Shown: positions 8,324 through 17,673 of the stretch, in pieces
Layout of the letters: every line of letters begins with the position of its first letter
Numbering within the stretch: position 1 is the first letter of the stretch
The notes under the pieces: model-generated
Told to the model about the DNA's origin: nothing
The model's input: only the letters and a program-made list of their open reading frames with translations
Databases searched by the model: none
Position numbers and translations under genes: made by a program
NCBI GenBank assembly: GCA_023415835.1
Contig: JAEZJK010000072.1
Coordinates: 1 to 43,561 of the forward strand
DNA: 43,561 nt
From: Bacillota bacterium
GTDB lineage: Bacteria; Bacillota; UBA4882; UBA8346
Direction of reading: 5' to 3'

Positions 8324-8977
8324 TTATAAAAATAAAATAAAATGATACATTAACCAAAAATGACAAAAACTCCCGAACAAAACAAATACATGGAAAATCT
8401 CGTGAAACCCGAAGAGCCCCGGCCAAGGGTTGGGTCTCTTGATGCCGTATATTATTGCCCCCACCGTATAAAATAACCCGCCAGCCAACAACCAGCCGAA
8501 ACCGGCCATCGATAAAACTCGGGTCAACGGCCAAACGGCGATGATCACCAGCCAGCCCATGACGGTATAAATTACGGTACTAAACCAACGGGGAGCTTCC
8601 AGCCAAAAAAGTTTTAAAAAAAGTCCCGCTAATGCCAACCCCCAAATGGAACCGAATAAACTCCAACCCCAGGGGCCTCGTAAAGGAACGAGACATACCG
8701 GAGTATAGGTGCCGGCGATCAGGATGAAAATCATAATATGGTCCAACTTCCGTAATATCTTAGTCCCCTTTGGAGAAAGGGGCAGCCAGTGATATAAAGT
8801 ACTGGCCGTATATAATAAAATCATGCTGGCGCCAAAGATGGCATAAGAAACAACATGCCACGGTTTTCCGGCAACCGCCGCCTGATACACCATTAATGCC
8901 AGGCCGATAAATGATAAAATGACCCCAATCAAATGAGTCAACCCGCTGATCGGATCTTTCAAAGTCTTCCCCGCCAT
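8324..8977 (-). CDS. trhA: Hemolysin III / PAQR family membrane protein
   Basis: This 217-residue protein has about seven predicted membrane helices. It shows the family's conserved polar sites: the N-terminal GLTHLIGVILS histidine, the STLYHWLP motif, a KLDHIMIFILIAGTYTP helix, and a C-terminal FHEIFHVFVLFGSFCHF. The His and Asp residues correspond to the zinc site of PAQR receptors and hydrolases. Bacterial members are annotated as hemolysin III or TrhA and have been linked to membrane energetics and lipid homeostasis. An AGAGGT ribosome binding site precedes the ATG. It probably forms an operon with the downstream DegV gene. Confidence 0.88.
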   Translation of the reverse strand: MAGKTLKDPISGLTHLIGVILSFIGLALMVYQAAVAGKPWHVVSYAIFGASMILLYTASTLYHWLPLSPKGTKILRKLDHIMIFILIAGTYTPVCLVPLRGPWGWSLFGSIWGLALAGLFLKLFWLEAPRWFSTVIYTVMGWLVIIAVWPLTRVLSMAGFGWLLAGGLFYTVGAIIYGIKRPNPWPGLFGFHEIFHVFVLFGSFCHFWLMYHFILFL

Positions 8978-9053
8978 ATTTATACCTCTAATCTATACGT
9001 CGTAACCACATCTATTTCTAACCCATGTTTATAATAAAATGATATCGGGTGTA

Positions 9054-10163
9054 TCATACATTAAACCTAAACAACGTCACATCCCCATCCTGCATCACAT
9101 ATTCCTTACCCTCCAGCCTGACCAAGCCCTTCTCCCGCGCCGCCGCATAAGCGCCGCACGCCATCAAATCATGATAGCTCACAATCTCCGCCCTGATAAA
9201 GCCCTTCTCAAAGTCGGAATGGATCTTCCCGGCCGCTTGCGGCGCTTTGGTCCCTTTAGCAATCGTCCAGGCCCGGACCTCCTGTTTCCCGGCGGTCAGG
9301 AAGCTAATCAAGCCTAACAATTTGTAACTTTTCTTAATCAACTGGTCGAGACCGGATTCCTCGATCCCCAATTCTTTTAGGTATTCCTTGCGATCGGCTT
9401 CATCCAGTTGCGCGATCTCCTCCTCAATCCGAGCCGAGATCACAATCATCTCCGCCCCTTCAGAGAGGACACAGGACTTCAACTCCGCTAACAACGGATT
9501 TTGTTCCAGCCCACCCGTCAGATCCGCTTCACCGACATTGGCGGCATAGATCACCGGTTTGTCAGTTAACAGAAAAGCCCCCCTGACAATGGCCTTTTCT
9601 TCATCACTGAATTCCATCGCCCGGACCGGTTGCTCCGCTTCCAGTCCCGCCTTGACCTTGAGATAAACATCCATTTCCATCTGGTACTGGGCTTTAATCT
9701 TGGGGTCATGTGTTTTTAAGGAAATGTTTGTTTTTTCAATCCGTTTCTCGATAGTTTCCAGGTCTGCGAAGATCAATTCAATATTAATTGTCTCCAAATC
9801 ACGTTTCGGCCCGACTGAGCCGTCTACATGGACGATATTCGGGTCATCAAAACAACGCACCACATGGACAATGGCGTCAACTTCCCGAATATGGGCCAAA
9901 AATTTATTCCCCAAACCTTCACCTCTGCTGGCGCCCTTGACCAGCCCCGCGATATCGACAAACTCGATAGCGGTCGGCGTCACTTTATCCGGTTCGTACA
10001 TCTCCGCCAATTTAGCGAGACGTTCGTCAGGTACGGCTACAATTCCCACATTCGGGTCAATGGTGCAAAACGGATAGTTAGCGCTTTCCGCCCCAGCTTT
10101 GGTAATGGCGTTAAATAAAGTGCTTTTGCCGACATTCGGCAATCCGACGATTCCCAGTTTCAA
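9054..10163 (-). CDS. ychF: Redox-regulated ATPase YchF
   Basis: The 369-residue length and the order of motifs match YchF of the Obg/OLA1 family: G1 GLPNVGKST at residues 6-14, the G3 region DIAGLVKGASRGEGLGN, a degenerate G4 reading ANVGE instead of NKxD (which explains the family's preference for ATP over GTP), a helical insert, and a C-terminal TGS-like domain ending MQDGDVTLFRFNV. YchF binds ribosomes and modulates stress responses. The start is TTG at 10161-10163, since it gives the canonical MKLGIVGLP and follows AAGGGATG; no ATG fits. Confidence 0.95.
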   Translation of the reverse strand: MKLGIVGLPNVGKSTLFNAITKAGAESANYPFCTIDPNVGIVAVPDERLAKLAEMYEPDKVTPTAIEFVDIAGLVKGASRGEGLGNKFLAHIREVDAIVHVVRCFDDPNIVHVDGSVGPKRDLETINIELIFADLETIEKRIEKTNISLKTHDPKIKAQYQMEMDVYLKVKAGLEAEQPVRAMEFSDEEKAIVRGAFLLTDKPVIYAANVGEADLTGGLEQNPLLAELKSCVLSEGAEMIVISARIEEEIAQLDEADRKEYLKELGIEESGLDQLIKKSYKLLGLISFLTAGKQEVRAWTIAKGTKAPQAAGKIHSDFEKGFIRAEIVSYHDLMACGAYAAAREKGLVRLEGKEYVMQDGDVTLFRFNV

Positions 10164-10281
10164 ATAAAGTCATCCCTTCGAAAGGTTTTAATAATTATAG
10201 CAGGGTTAAAAATGAAATCTCCATTATTATAATGTAATTAAAGGGATAATACAAATAAATCCGGATAATTTAAAGGAACTT

Positions 10282-13200
10282 TTATATCTCTGGCCCTTGA
10301 GCCTTACTCCTTAAAAGTAAAATCACTTCCTTTTCAGGCAAGGGTTTACTGTAAATATACCCTTGTACCTTGTCGCATTCATGATCCGCTAAGTATTTTA
10401 ATTGTTCCTGCGTTTCAACGCCTTCTGCGATTACGGACAAACCTACTTTATGGCCAATTGCCACAATATCACCGGTGATTATCCGATCTTTATCAATATT
10501 GACCACATTATCGATAAAACTTTTATCAATCTTCAGCGTTGATATGGGGAGATGACATAAGTAATTCAATGAGGAATACCCTTTGCCAAAATCGTCCAAA
10601 GCGATTCCAACCTGGTGTTTTCTAAGTAATTCCAATTTTTGATAAATGGTATCAAAAGATTCGATCAAAATCGATTCCGTAATCTCCAACTCAAGAGATT
10701 CGGGATCAAGTTGACATGCCATCAAAACTGCAAGGACCTTATCGACAAAATTATCCTGCATTAATTGGATGATTGACGCATTGACCGATACGGTCAATTT
10801 TCTGCCGATCCGGACTTGGAGATCCTTGATGAACCTGCAAGCGCTTTCCAGTACCCAATCCCCTAACGGAATAATCATTCCGTTATCTTCAGTGATCTTG
10901 ATAAATTTTAAAGGGGAGACCATTCCCAACTCCGGGCTATTCCATCTTAGCAATGCCTCAAAACCGGTTATCGCTCCGGTTGCCAAATCTACTTGCGGTT
11001 GGTAATAAAGGGAAAATTCTTTTCTGGCAAGGGCGCCGCTCAAATATTTTTCCAGCCTCATCCGCTCTTTAATTGGGGCGTGAATGCTCTTGTCATAGAT
11101 GACATAACGGTTTTTCCCGAGTTCCTTTGCCTTATACATGGCAATATCCGCATTTTTGAGCAACTCATCGGTTTCAATGCCATGATCCGGATAGATGGCT
11201 ATTCCTAAACTAACAGTGATTGGGATGCGGCTATTTTCGATCTCGAATGGTTCAGTAAAAGAATGTAATATTATTTGGGCGATCTCTTCTACTTCCTTAA
11301 TCTCTGTGAAATCCGGCACTGAAACCACGAATTCATCTCCGCCAATCCGGAAAACGGTATGATTTCGGCCGATTGCCTCTCTTATTCGGGAACCAACTGC
11401 CATAATTATTTTATCGCCCAGAGTGTGACCTAAAGTATCATTGATGAATTTGAAATTATCGGAATCAATGAAGAATAAGGCGCTTTTCAGAGTTTTGCGG
11501 TTTTTCAGTATTTTGGCCCAGTAGAATCGGAGCATCAGACGGTTAGGCAAATCGGTAAGGGGATCATGATAGGCCAAGTACTCCAGCTTGTCCCGGTATT
11601 TTTTGAGCCGGGTTACATCCAGATGCGAACCGGCCATCCTGGCCACTTTACCGTCAATATTCCAGACCGCTTTCACTAAAGCCTGGACCCATCTTATTTC
11701 ACCGCTTGGTAACACAATTCGATGTTCGCATTCATAATGCCCGGCCTTATTCTCTAAATATCCCTTCCAATTTTTTTTAATATATTCCCAGTCTTCGGGG
11801 TGAATCCGTTTTCGAAATTCTTTAAAGTAATCCATGGTGGCATTGGGGATAATCCCTAAAATTTTACACCATTCAACTGAAGCAAAGCGCCGCTTAGTTT
11901 GAGCGTCCCAATCCCAAATCCCGATTCCAGCGGCCTCCACTACCAAGGAGTAACGTTCTTCGCTCTCCCTAAATTGTCTCTGGCTTTCCAGGAGCTCTTC
12001 TAAATTATGGTGTAGTTCTTCATCGGAAGCGGTTAACTCTTCATTAAATGCAGCCAATTGCTCATGGCTTTCCCTTAGTTTCCTTTCAGCTTCGACCCTT
12101 TCCGTGATATCGATGCCCGTCAGTTCGTAGATCCCGTCACCCGATGGGTTGTGTTCAAGGGCATTGCAATGGCCGATAAAATAAATTTTACCACCCATTT
12201 TGGTTCGGATTGCCACTTCGATATCGGAGGGGCATCTGCATTGCGCCAGGTTTTCCAAGAGGATCGCGGTTTGTTCCTCATCTTCCGCAATAAATATGTC
12301 CGAGATCTTCTTTTTACCAGTTACTTCTTCTTTTTTAAAACCGGTCTTAATTTCGGCAAACCGGTTAAAATTGAGGATGTTTCCGCTTTGTTCATACTTA
12401 ACGATGATTATCTCAGCAATTTCAATGACATTGCTTGATTTTCGCCTCTCTTTTTGGAGCTTTTTACGTAAAAATTCAAGGTGTAAATTTAAAGCAAGGA
12501 TAATAAAATAAATAGTTAATAACGAACCCATCAAAAAAATGAGTAATTGATTTACGCTTTTAAAAATTCGGCTTTTTGGCGCAGCTACAACCAAGGACCA
12601 ATCCGTTCCCGCAATAGGCGCATAACCCAGATACTTTTTCAACCCTTGGTAATGATAACTTCCGGTTCCGCTCTTCTCTTGAATCATCATTGTTACGAGC
12701 CTTGCGAAATTTTTCAAAGAGGGATCCCGTTTGGCTTCTTCGATCGGATTAAACTTTTGATAGACTAAGTTCCGGTCGTCATGGGCGATTACTTCGCCCA
12801 AATCATTGATGATAAAAGAGTTCCCCTGCTCCTCTAACCTAATCCCGTCAGTGATTTTACTTAATTCCTCACCATTATAAACAGCACTAAGGATACCGCT
12901 AACCTGACCGTTATTATAGATAGGAATCGCAAACACTACTACGATTTGTTCTTCAACCCGGCTGACAATAGGGTTAGAGACAACCTTCTTTCCCAACACC
13001 GCCTGTTTGAAATGTTCCCGGTCTCCGATATTAAGGGCATTCCCATCGGAAGTCCAAGCATTGCCTTGAAGGTCGGCCAGGGTAATTCGGATGAAATCCT
13101 CTTTGTTAAAGATCGTATTTAAATATTTGGCCTTTTCTTGGAATGATAAGTTTGGATCATTAATGAAGCCCGTCTTGGAGATGGTCTCCAGGATTTGAAG

Positions 13201-13386
13201 ATGCCTGCGGATATCGTTTTCCACGATTTTGGCGCCGAGATTTGCCATTTCCGTTAATGATTCCGACATTGTATCCGACAGGGTATTAGCGGAATAAAAG
13301 TAGATTAAAAAACCAATCCCGATACAAGCGGTAAAGATGGTTAGTACGTTTTTAGTAGCATTCTTAAAAGAATCTAAATATCCCAT
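10282..13386 (-). CDS. dCache-PAS-PAS-GGDEF-EAL cyclic di-GMP protein
   Basis: This 1034-residue membrane sensor has a first helix at about 14-33, an extracytoplasmic dCache-type domain (about 35-275), a second helix (279-300), two PAS domains (about 318-432 and 475-595) joined by a coiled coil, GGDEF (about 600-765) and EAL (about 780-1025). The GGDEF motif is intact at 682-686. The inhibitory RxxD I-site is degenerate (Gly and His at the expected positions), so product inhibition may be lost. The EAL domain keeps EALLRW (810-815), a VNAS asparagine, DDFGKGYSS, IDKSF, AEGVET and the QGY motif, so phosphodiesterase activity is likely. It probably makes or degrades cyclic di-GMP in response to a ligand outside the membrane. 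A GGAGAG ribosome binding site precedes the ATG. Confidence 0.92.
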   Translation of the reverse strand: MGYLDSFKNATKNVLTIFTACIGIGFLIYFYSANTLSDTMSESLTEMANLGAKIVENDIRRHLQILETISKTGFINDPNLSFQEKAKYLNTIFNKEDFIRITLADLQGNAWTSDGNALNIGDREHFKQAVLGKKVVSNPIVSRVEEQIVVVFAIPIYNNGQVSGILSAVYNGEELSKITDGIRLEEQGNSFIINDLGEVIAHDDRNLVYQKFNPIEEAKRDPSLKNFARLVTMMIQEKSGTGSYHYQGLKKYLGYAPIAGTDWSLVVAAPKSRIFKSVNQLLIFLMGSLLTIYFIILALNLHLEFLRKKLQKERRKSSNVIEIAEIIIVKYEQSGNILNFNRFAEIKTGFKKEEVTGKKKISDIFIAEDEEQTAILLENLAQCRCPSDIEVAIRTKMGGKIYFIGHCNALEHNPSGDGIYELTGIDITERVEAERKLRESHEQLAAFNEELTASDEELHHNLEELLESQRQFRESEERYSLVVEAAGIGIWDWDAQTKRRFASVEWCKILGIIPNATMDYFKEFRKRIHPEDWEYIKKNWKGYLENKAGHYECEHRIVLPSGEIRWVQALVKAVWNIDGKVARMAGSHLDVTRLKKYRDKLEYLAYHDPLTDLPNRLMLRFYWAKILKNRKTLKSALFFIDSDNFKFINDTLGHTLGDKIIMAVGSRIREAIGRNHTVFRIGGDEFVVSVPDFTEIKEVEEIAQIILHSFTEPFEIENSRIPITVSLGIAIYPDHGIETDELLKNADIAMYKAKELGKNRYVIYDKSIHAPIKERMRLEKYLSGALARKEFSLYYQPQVDLATGAITGFEALLRWNSPELGMVSPLKFIKITEDNGMIIPLGDWVLESACRFIKDLQVRIGRKLTVSVNASIIQLMQDNFVDKVLAVLMACQLDPESLELEITESILIESFDTIYQKLELLRKHQVGIALDDFGKGYSSLNYLCHLPISTLKIDKSFIDNVVNIDKDRIITGDIVAIGHKVGLSVIAEGVETQEQLKYLADHECDKVQGYIYSKPLPEKEVILLLRSKAQGPEI

Positions 13387-13523
13387 TCTACTCTCCGCAT
13401 GTAATTATTGAATGTTCGGTTTTTAACCAATTGTTGAAAATCTTTCAATTGCCTATAATTTTTATCGGCCGCTTGAGTTAGAAATTAAAGGATATTTTAG
13501 TAAATATACGGCAATTTCATTCC

Positions 13524-14225
13524 CTATACTACCATCTCCTTAAGGGCTTTCAAATCCTTAATCCGGATTGTTGACAAATGAAAATCGATGACTCCTTCCT
13601 CTTTCATCCGGCACATTTCCCGCGACATCGACGGCCTGGAGACATTTAAAAAATCCGCCATTTCATTACGGTTCATCGGCAAGCCGAAGGTATCCTTACC
13701 GGCCTTCCGGTATTGCTCCAGTAGAAATAGGGCGATCTTCCCGCGCATGCCCTTAATGGTCAAATATTCAACCTTTTTATTGAGCAACATTGCTTTCTCC
13801 GATACTATCTTGAGCATGTTTTGAATGATTGTCCGGTGCCAAGGACAGATTTTTTGGCACTGGCCCAATATTTTTTGACGGGATAGAAAAAGGACCTTGC
13901 TCGCCTCTTGGGCTACTACCGAACCTGGCCAGATTGATTCGGCAGCGAACACCACCGCTTCACCGAAGATATCGCCCGGTCTTAAGATAGCCATCATTAC
14001 CCGGTTTCCGGCAGCGTTTTCTTTGATAACAACCGCTTCCCCCTCAAGCATGATTCCAACTGATTCAAACCTTTCACCGGCAATGGTTATAAAATCATTT
14101 TTTTGATAAACGGAGACCTTAGGCCCTAAACACCCTAACATCTTCGTCAAATCTGCAGTATCAATCCCTTCAAACAAACTTGCTTTCGCCAAAACCTCGG
14201 CATCGATTTTAAAAATATTAATCAC
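13524..14225 (-). CDS. Crp/Fnr family transcriptional regulator (HcpR-like by context)
   Basis: The 233-residue protein has an N-terminal cyclic-nucleotide-binding-like beta roll with RPGDIFGEAVVF, a dimerisation helix, and a C-terminal winged helix with NRNEMADFLNVSRPSMSREM as its helix-turn-helix. It lacks the N-terminal cysteine cluster of FNR. It is divergent from the ferredoxin-hcp operon, and in other anaerobes HcpR-type Crp/Fnr regulators adjoin and activate hcp in response to nitric oxide; that role is inferred. The start appears to be GTG 14223-14225, because an in-frame TGA lies two codons upstream, yet the only Shine-Dalgarno-like GAAGG abuts it. A downstream ATT or TTG start is possible. 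Confidence 0.85.
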   Translation of the reverse strand: MINIFKIDAEVLAKASLFEGIDTADLTKMLGCLGPKVSVYQKNDFITIAGERFESVGIMLEGEAVVIKENAAGNRVMMAILRPGDIFGEAVVFAAESIWPGSVVAQEASKVLFLSRQKILGQCQKICPWHRTIIQNMLKIVSEKAMLLNKKVEYLTIKGMRGKIALFLLEQYRKAGKDTFGLPMNRNEMADFLNVSRPSMSREMCRMKEEGVIDFHLSTIRIKDLKALKEMVV

Positions 14226-14235
14226 CCTTCACTAT

Positions 14236-14249
14236 GTAGCCCTGGCTAC
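14236..14249. promoter_or_regulatory. Candidate Crp/Fnr operator between the regulator and hcp operon
   Basis: GTAGCCCTGGCTAC is a perfect 14-base palindrome in the 100-base divergent intergenic region. A possible -10 box (TACAAT, 14272-14277) would put transcription start near 14284, so the palindrome would be centred near -41.5, the classic class II activator position of Crp/Fnr proteins. It also lies just upstream of the regulator start, which would allow autoregulation. The half-site differs from the TGTGA and TTGAT types. Confidence 0.5.
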
Positions 14250-14329
14250 CGATTTTTTATTCTTATTATATTACAATGAACATAGTAGAACAAGGAACAA
14301 ACGATTCCTAACAGAAAGGAGTTGCGAAT

Positions 14330-15043
14330 ATGAAACGAAAAATAGTCAGCATCGATGAAGCAAAATGTAATGGTTGCGGCCTTTGCATCCAAGCCTGCCA
14401 TGAAGGGGCCTTGCAACTGGTTGACGGCAAAGCGAAACTGGTCTCCGAATCCTACTGTGATGGCCTGGGAAATTGCCTGCCCGAATGTCCTACCGGAGCA
14501 ATCACCGTTGAAGAACGGGAAGCGGCCGCCTTCGACGAGGAAGCTGTAGCAAAGCAGATCGAAAATAATAACAAGCAGCTTCAAACTCCCTTGGCGTGCG
14601 GTTGTCCCGGCTCCCAGGCCAGAACGATTGCGAAGAAAAAGGATCCCAGGCCTACGGACCAGCCGGTGAGTCTGGAATCGGAACTACGCCAATGGCCCTG
14701 CCAGATTAAGCTGGTCCCGGTTAATGCGCCCTACTTCGATAACGCCCATTTGCTGGTAGCCGCCGATTGCACCGCTTATGCTTATGCCGGGATTCATCAG
14801 GATTTCATGCGGAACAAAATAACCATTATCGGTTGCCCGAAACTAGATGAGATCGACTATACCGATAAATTGGCCGAAATCCTGAAGCGCCATGAAATCA
14901 AAAGTGTTACCGTACTCCGAATGGAGGTTCCCTGCTGCGGCGGGATTGTTTATGCCGTCAAAAACGCTTTATTAAACAGCGGTAAAATGATTCCCTGGAA
15001 CGTAGTAACCATCGGTACCGATGGCAATATTATTGAGGAGTGA
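14330..15043 (+). CDS. Ferredoxin-domain protein, likely electron donor to Hcp
   Basis: The 237-residue protein begins with two ferredoxin motifs: CNGCGLCIQAC (about residues 14-24) and CDGLGNCLPEC (about 43-53). The second resembles a standard CxxCxxCxxxC motif with its second Cys replaced, so one cluster may be atypical. The rest contains further cysteines (CGCPGS, AADCTAY, IGCPKL, VPCCGG). Proteins of this type occur beside hcp in many anaerobes and are thought to pass electrons to it. The ATG follows AAAGGAG, and the stop codon lies five bases before the hcp ATG, so both are one operon. It is divergent from the Crp/Fnr gene. Confidence 0.88.
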   Translation: MKRKIVSIDEAKCNGCGLCIQACHEGALQLVDGKAKLVSESYCDGLGNCLPECPTGAITVEEREAAAFDEEAVAKQIENNNKQLQTPLACGCPGSQARTIAKKKDPRPTDQPVSLESELRQWPCQIKLVPVNAPYFDNAHLLVAADCTAYAYAGIHQDFMRNKITIIGCPKLDEIDYTDKLAEILKRHEIKSVTVLRMEVPCCGGIVYAVKNALLNSGKMIPWNVVTIGTDGNIIEE

Positions 15044-15048
15044 TCGCT

Positions 15049-16605
15049 ATGTTTTGTTATCAATGTGAACAGACTGCGGGCGGCAAAGGCTGCGTTAAGA
15101 CGGGAATATGCGGAAAAAAACCCGAAGTCGCCGACAAACAGGATGAACTCATTTGCGCTTTAGTGGGTCTCGCCCGGGCTGTTGAAGGCAAAACCCCCTC
15201 CAAACATGCTAATGATCTGATGATGCAGAGCTTATTTGCGACAGTGACCAATGTCAACTTTGACGGCGATCGGATCGACGACTTGAAGAAACAAATCGAG
15301 CAAGAAAAAGCAAAGTACGGCGCTGCCGCCAATCTCCCAATTGATACTCTATGGAACGGAGATCCCGACTTAGTATCACTCCGCTCCACTTTGCTGCTAG
15401 GCCTGCGCGGTATGGCCGCCTATGCATGGCATGCCAGTCTGTTGGGTAAGGAAGATCCCGAAGTAACGGCCTGGTTCTATCGGGGAATGCGGACATTAGG
15501 GGAAGGCCATTCCGTCGCAGAATGGCTCGACTTGTTGATGGAATTCGGCCAGATCAACTTAAAATGCATGGCTTTGTTGGACGAAGCCAATACCTCAACC
15601 TATGGCCACCCCGTACCGGCCAAGGTCACCACCGACGTTGCCAAGGGACCGTTCATTGTGGTCTCCGGTCACGATCTGCTTGACCTAAAGCAACTGCTGG
15701 AACAGACCCAAGGCAAAGGGGTTAATATCTATACTCATGGTGAAATGTTACCCGCCCATGCTTACCCGGAGTTAAAAAAATATCCCCATTTAAAAGGGAA
15801 CTACGGTACCGCCTGGCAGGACCAGCAAAAGGAGTTCGACGGGATCCCAGCCCCGGTCCTTTTCACCACCAACTGCCTGATGCCGCCTAAGGCGAGTTAC
15901 AGCGATCGGGTATTTACCACCGCGGTAGTCGGCTATCCCGGTTTACAACATATCCCGGAAGGCCCGGAGGGGATCAAAGATTTCACACCGGTAATCCAAA
16001 AAGCCCTCGAACTAGGCGGTTGGGATGAATACCAGCATTTCACCGGGATCAACGGCGGCTCGGAACTGCTGACCGGTTTCGCCCGGAACACCGTATTGGG
16101 CGTGGCTGATAAAGTGATTGAAGCGGTCAAAGCCGGGGCCATCAAACATTTCTTCCTGGTCGGGGGCTGCGACGGCGCCAGGCCCGGCCGGAATTATTAC
16201 ACCGAATTCGTTAAGCAGACACCTAAAGACACTGTGGTCCTTACTCTGGCTTGCGGCAAATACCGTTTTAACGACCTCAACCTGGGAGAGATCGGCGGCC
16301 TGCCGCGAATCATGGATATGGGGCAATGTAATGACGCCTATTCCGCTATTCAAGTGGCGGTAGCCCTGGCGGGAGCTTTTAACTGCGGCGTCAATGAACT
16401 CCCGTTAACTTTGGTCCTTTCCTGGTACGAACAGAAGGCGGTCTGTATTTTGTTGACCCTGTTGGCCTTGGGCATCAAAAACATCTACCTCGGTCCGACC
16501 CTGCCGGCGTTCCTTTCATCCAATGTCTTGCAAGTCCTGGTGGAAAAATTCGCCCTTAAACCGATCAGCACTCCGGAAGCGGATCTGAAAGCGATTTTGA
16601 GGTAA
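15049..16605 (+). CDS. hcp: Hydroxylamine reductase / hybrid cluster protein Hcp
   Basis: I start at ATG 15049, after GAGGAG, which gives MFCYQCEQTAGG; the longer frame from 15040 adds three codons only. Cys3, Cys6, Cys15 and Cys21 form the C-x2-C-x8-C-x5-C cluster pattern typical of class I Hcp from strict anaerobes. Ligands of the hybrid 4Fe-2O-2S cluster are recognisable: the Glu of THGEM, the Cys of TTNCLMP, VGGCDGARPGR, LACGKYRFN and GQCNDAY, and the Glu and Lys of WYEQKA. The 518-residue length fits. Hcp reduces hydroxylamine to ammonia in vitro and acts as a nitric oxide reductase in cells. A strong terminator follows at 16623. Confidence 0.96.
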   Translation: MFCYQCEQTAGGKGCVKTGICGKKPEVADKQDELICALVGLARAVEGKTPSKHANDLMMQSLFATVTNVNFDGDRIDDLKKQIEQEKAKYGAAANLPIDTLWNGDPDLVSLRSTLLLGLRGMAAYAWHASLLGKEDPEVTAWFYRGMRTLGEGHSVAEWLDLLMEFGQINLKCMALLDEANTSTYGHPVPAKVTTDVAKGPFIVVSGHDLLDLKQLLEQTQGKGVNIYTHGEMLPAHAYPELKKYPHLKGNYGTAWQDQQKEFDGIPAPVLFTTNCLMPPKASYSDRVFTTAVVGYPGLQHIPEGPEGIKDFTPVIQKALELGGWDEYQHFTGINGGSELLTGFARNTVLGVADKVIEAVKAGAIKHFFLVGGCDGARPGRNYYTEFVKQTPKDTVVLTLACGKYRFNDLNLGEIGGLPRIMDMGQCNDAYSAIQVAVALAGAFNCGVNELPLTLVLSWYEQKAVCILLTLLALGIKNIYLGPTLPAFLSSNVLQVLVEKFALKPISTPEADLKAILR

Positions 16606-16622
16606 GGAATTAATATTTCAAT

Positions 16623-16666
16623 TAATCCGGCAGTCAATTTGGTTGGCTGCCGGATTAAGCTTTTTA
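16623..16666 (+). terminator. Rho-independent terminator of the ferredoxin-hcp operon
   Basis: TAATCCGGCAG (16623-16633) pairs perfectly with CTGCCGGATTA (16647-16657), followed after three bases by TTTTT. It begins 18 bases after the hcp stop codon. Confidence 0.85.
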
Positions 16667-16679
16667 TAATTAAACGTAT

Positions 16680-17110
16680 GATGATACCACCCCTCCTACC
16701 CGAACGGCTTGAGGAAGCAAATTCGCCCGCCGTCCCCCAGGGGACTTCAAGCGGAGACCAGCTAGGCGGACGGGGACAAGACGACGGAGCAATACATCAG
16801 GGCGGGTGGTGGACCAAGCGGAGTTGGATAATGTCTCTTATTTCATAGGCCACGACTAGCCTGATTCTATTGGCCGTTGACATGGACGCGATATTATCCG
16901 ACTACGCAGACAGATTCGCCCCGGAAAAGTTAGCCGTGAAGGATCATTCAGCCCGGCGGACGGCGGCGGTTTTTCGCGATCCGGTGAATCGGCTCCAGGT
17001 GACGGGCTTCTTTCTTACCCGTCTTTTAAGGCCGTGACCGGGGAAAAAGCTCCACCGGGCGGCGAAGGAGTTCCCCGATCCGGCCGGGCCGGTTACGAAT
17101 TGGATAGACA
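16680..17110. other. GC-rich stretch with no recognisable gene
   Basis: This stretch is visibly richer in GC than its surroundings and matches no family I know. The plus frame holds a 51-codon open frame (ATG 16882 to TGA 17035-17037, beginning MDAILSDYADRF and ending TGFFLTRLLRP) that is open upstream to a TAG at 16846-16848. A second frame is open from about 16885 into the terminator. None has a ribosome binding site. It may be a decayed or transferred gene. Confidence 0.35.
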
Positions 17111-17114
17111 GCAA

Positions 17115-17167
17115 AGAAAAATAAAAAACCGCTCCAAATCCTTGGCGGTCAAGGGATTGGAGCGGTT
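17115..17167 (-). terminator. Rho-independent terminator of the coiled-coil protein gene
   Basis: AACCGCTCCAA (17127-17137) pairs with TTGGAGCGGTT (17157-17167). On the minus strand the stem is followed by a T-rich run (complement of 17115-17126), so it terminates transcription coming from the gene at 17231-17485. Confidence 0.8.
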
Positions 17168-17230
17168 ATGGAACGTCACATATTAAAAGGATAATCTCTT
17201 CCGGAGTGATGAAGCCGGTTTAAACCGGGG

Positions 17231-17485
17231 TTATTTTACCCGTTTAATTTCCACTTGGACTTCCTTATCTAGTTCTTTAACCATCTGCATTAATTGCTGA
17301 TGCTCCTGACGATTTTGGTCAATGTGAGAATCAAGTTTTTGTTCCAATTGATTAAAACGATGATTAATCTCTTGTTTGAAGCCCTTGAATTCATCTCGAA
17401 GGCCATCTAAACCCTCGCCGAAAGTACGAAATTGAGACATCAACTCTTCAAGTAATACGTTAGTTCTTCGCGCTTCATCACTCAT
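17231..17485 (-). CDS. Small coiled-coil protein of unknown function
   Basis: With the start at ATG 17483-17485, preceded by AGGTGGGTG, the product is 84 residues, highly charged and almost entirely helical: MSDEARRTNVLLEEL, then FRTFGEGLDGLRDEF, and a long heptad region through QEINHRFNQLEQKLDSHI to the Lys-rich end. A longer frame to 17536 lacks a ribosome binding site. Such short proteins are common in Bacillota, and some resemble the coiled-coil tails of phage or signalling proteins, but I cannot assign a function. It has its own terminator at 17115-17167. Confidence 0.65.
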   Translation of the reverse strand: MSDEARRTNVLLEELMSQFRTFGEGLDGLRDEFKGFKQEINHRFNQLEQKLDSHIDQNRQEHQQLMQMVKELDKEVQVEIKRVK

Positions 17486-17556
17486 ACGATCACCCACCTG
17501 TCCCCATTTTATCACAATTTGGCTATCCTTGGACAAGTTTTTTTATCACAGGATTT

Positions 17557-17637
17557 ACAGGATTAAATGGATTAGAAAAAATATCTGTTAAAATGATTTT
17601 CGTAAATCAAAATCCGGTTAATCTGTGTTAATCCTGT
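17557..17637. repeat. Inverted repeat between coiled-coil and GH13 genes
   Basis: ACAGGATTAA (17557-17566) and TTAATCCTGT (17628-17637) are perfect 10-bp complements 61 bases apart, in a non-coding gap. Nearby partial echoes (ATCACAGGATTT, TTAATCTGTG) suggest a small dispersed intergenic repeat. No T-tract makes it an obvious terminator. Confidence 0.4.
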
Positions 17638-17673
17638 CTAAAAAAGATTGCATATTAATTGGACAAAAAAGGT

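Noticed and set aside
16639..16848. 69-codon plus-strand frame after the hcp terminator
   Set aside because: It begins inside the terminator hairpin and its translation is not protein-like. Described only as part of the GC-rich stretch.
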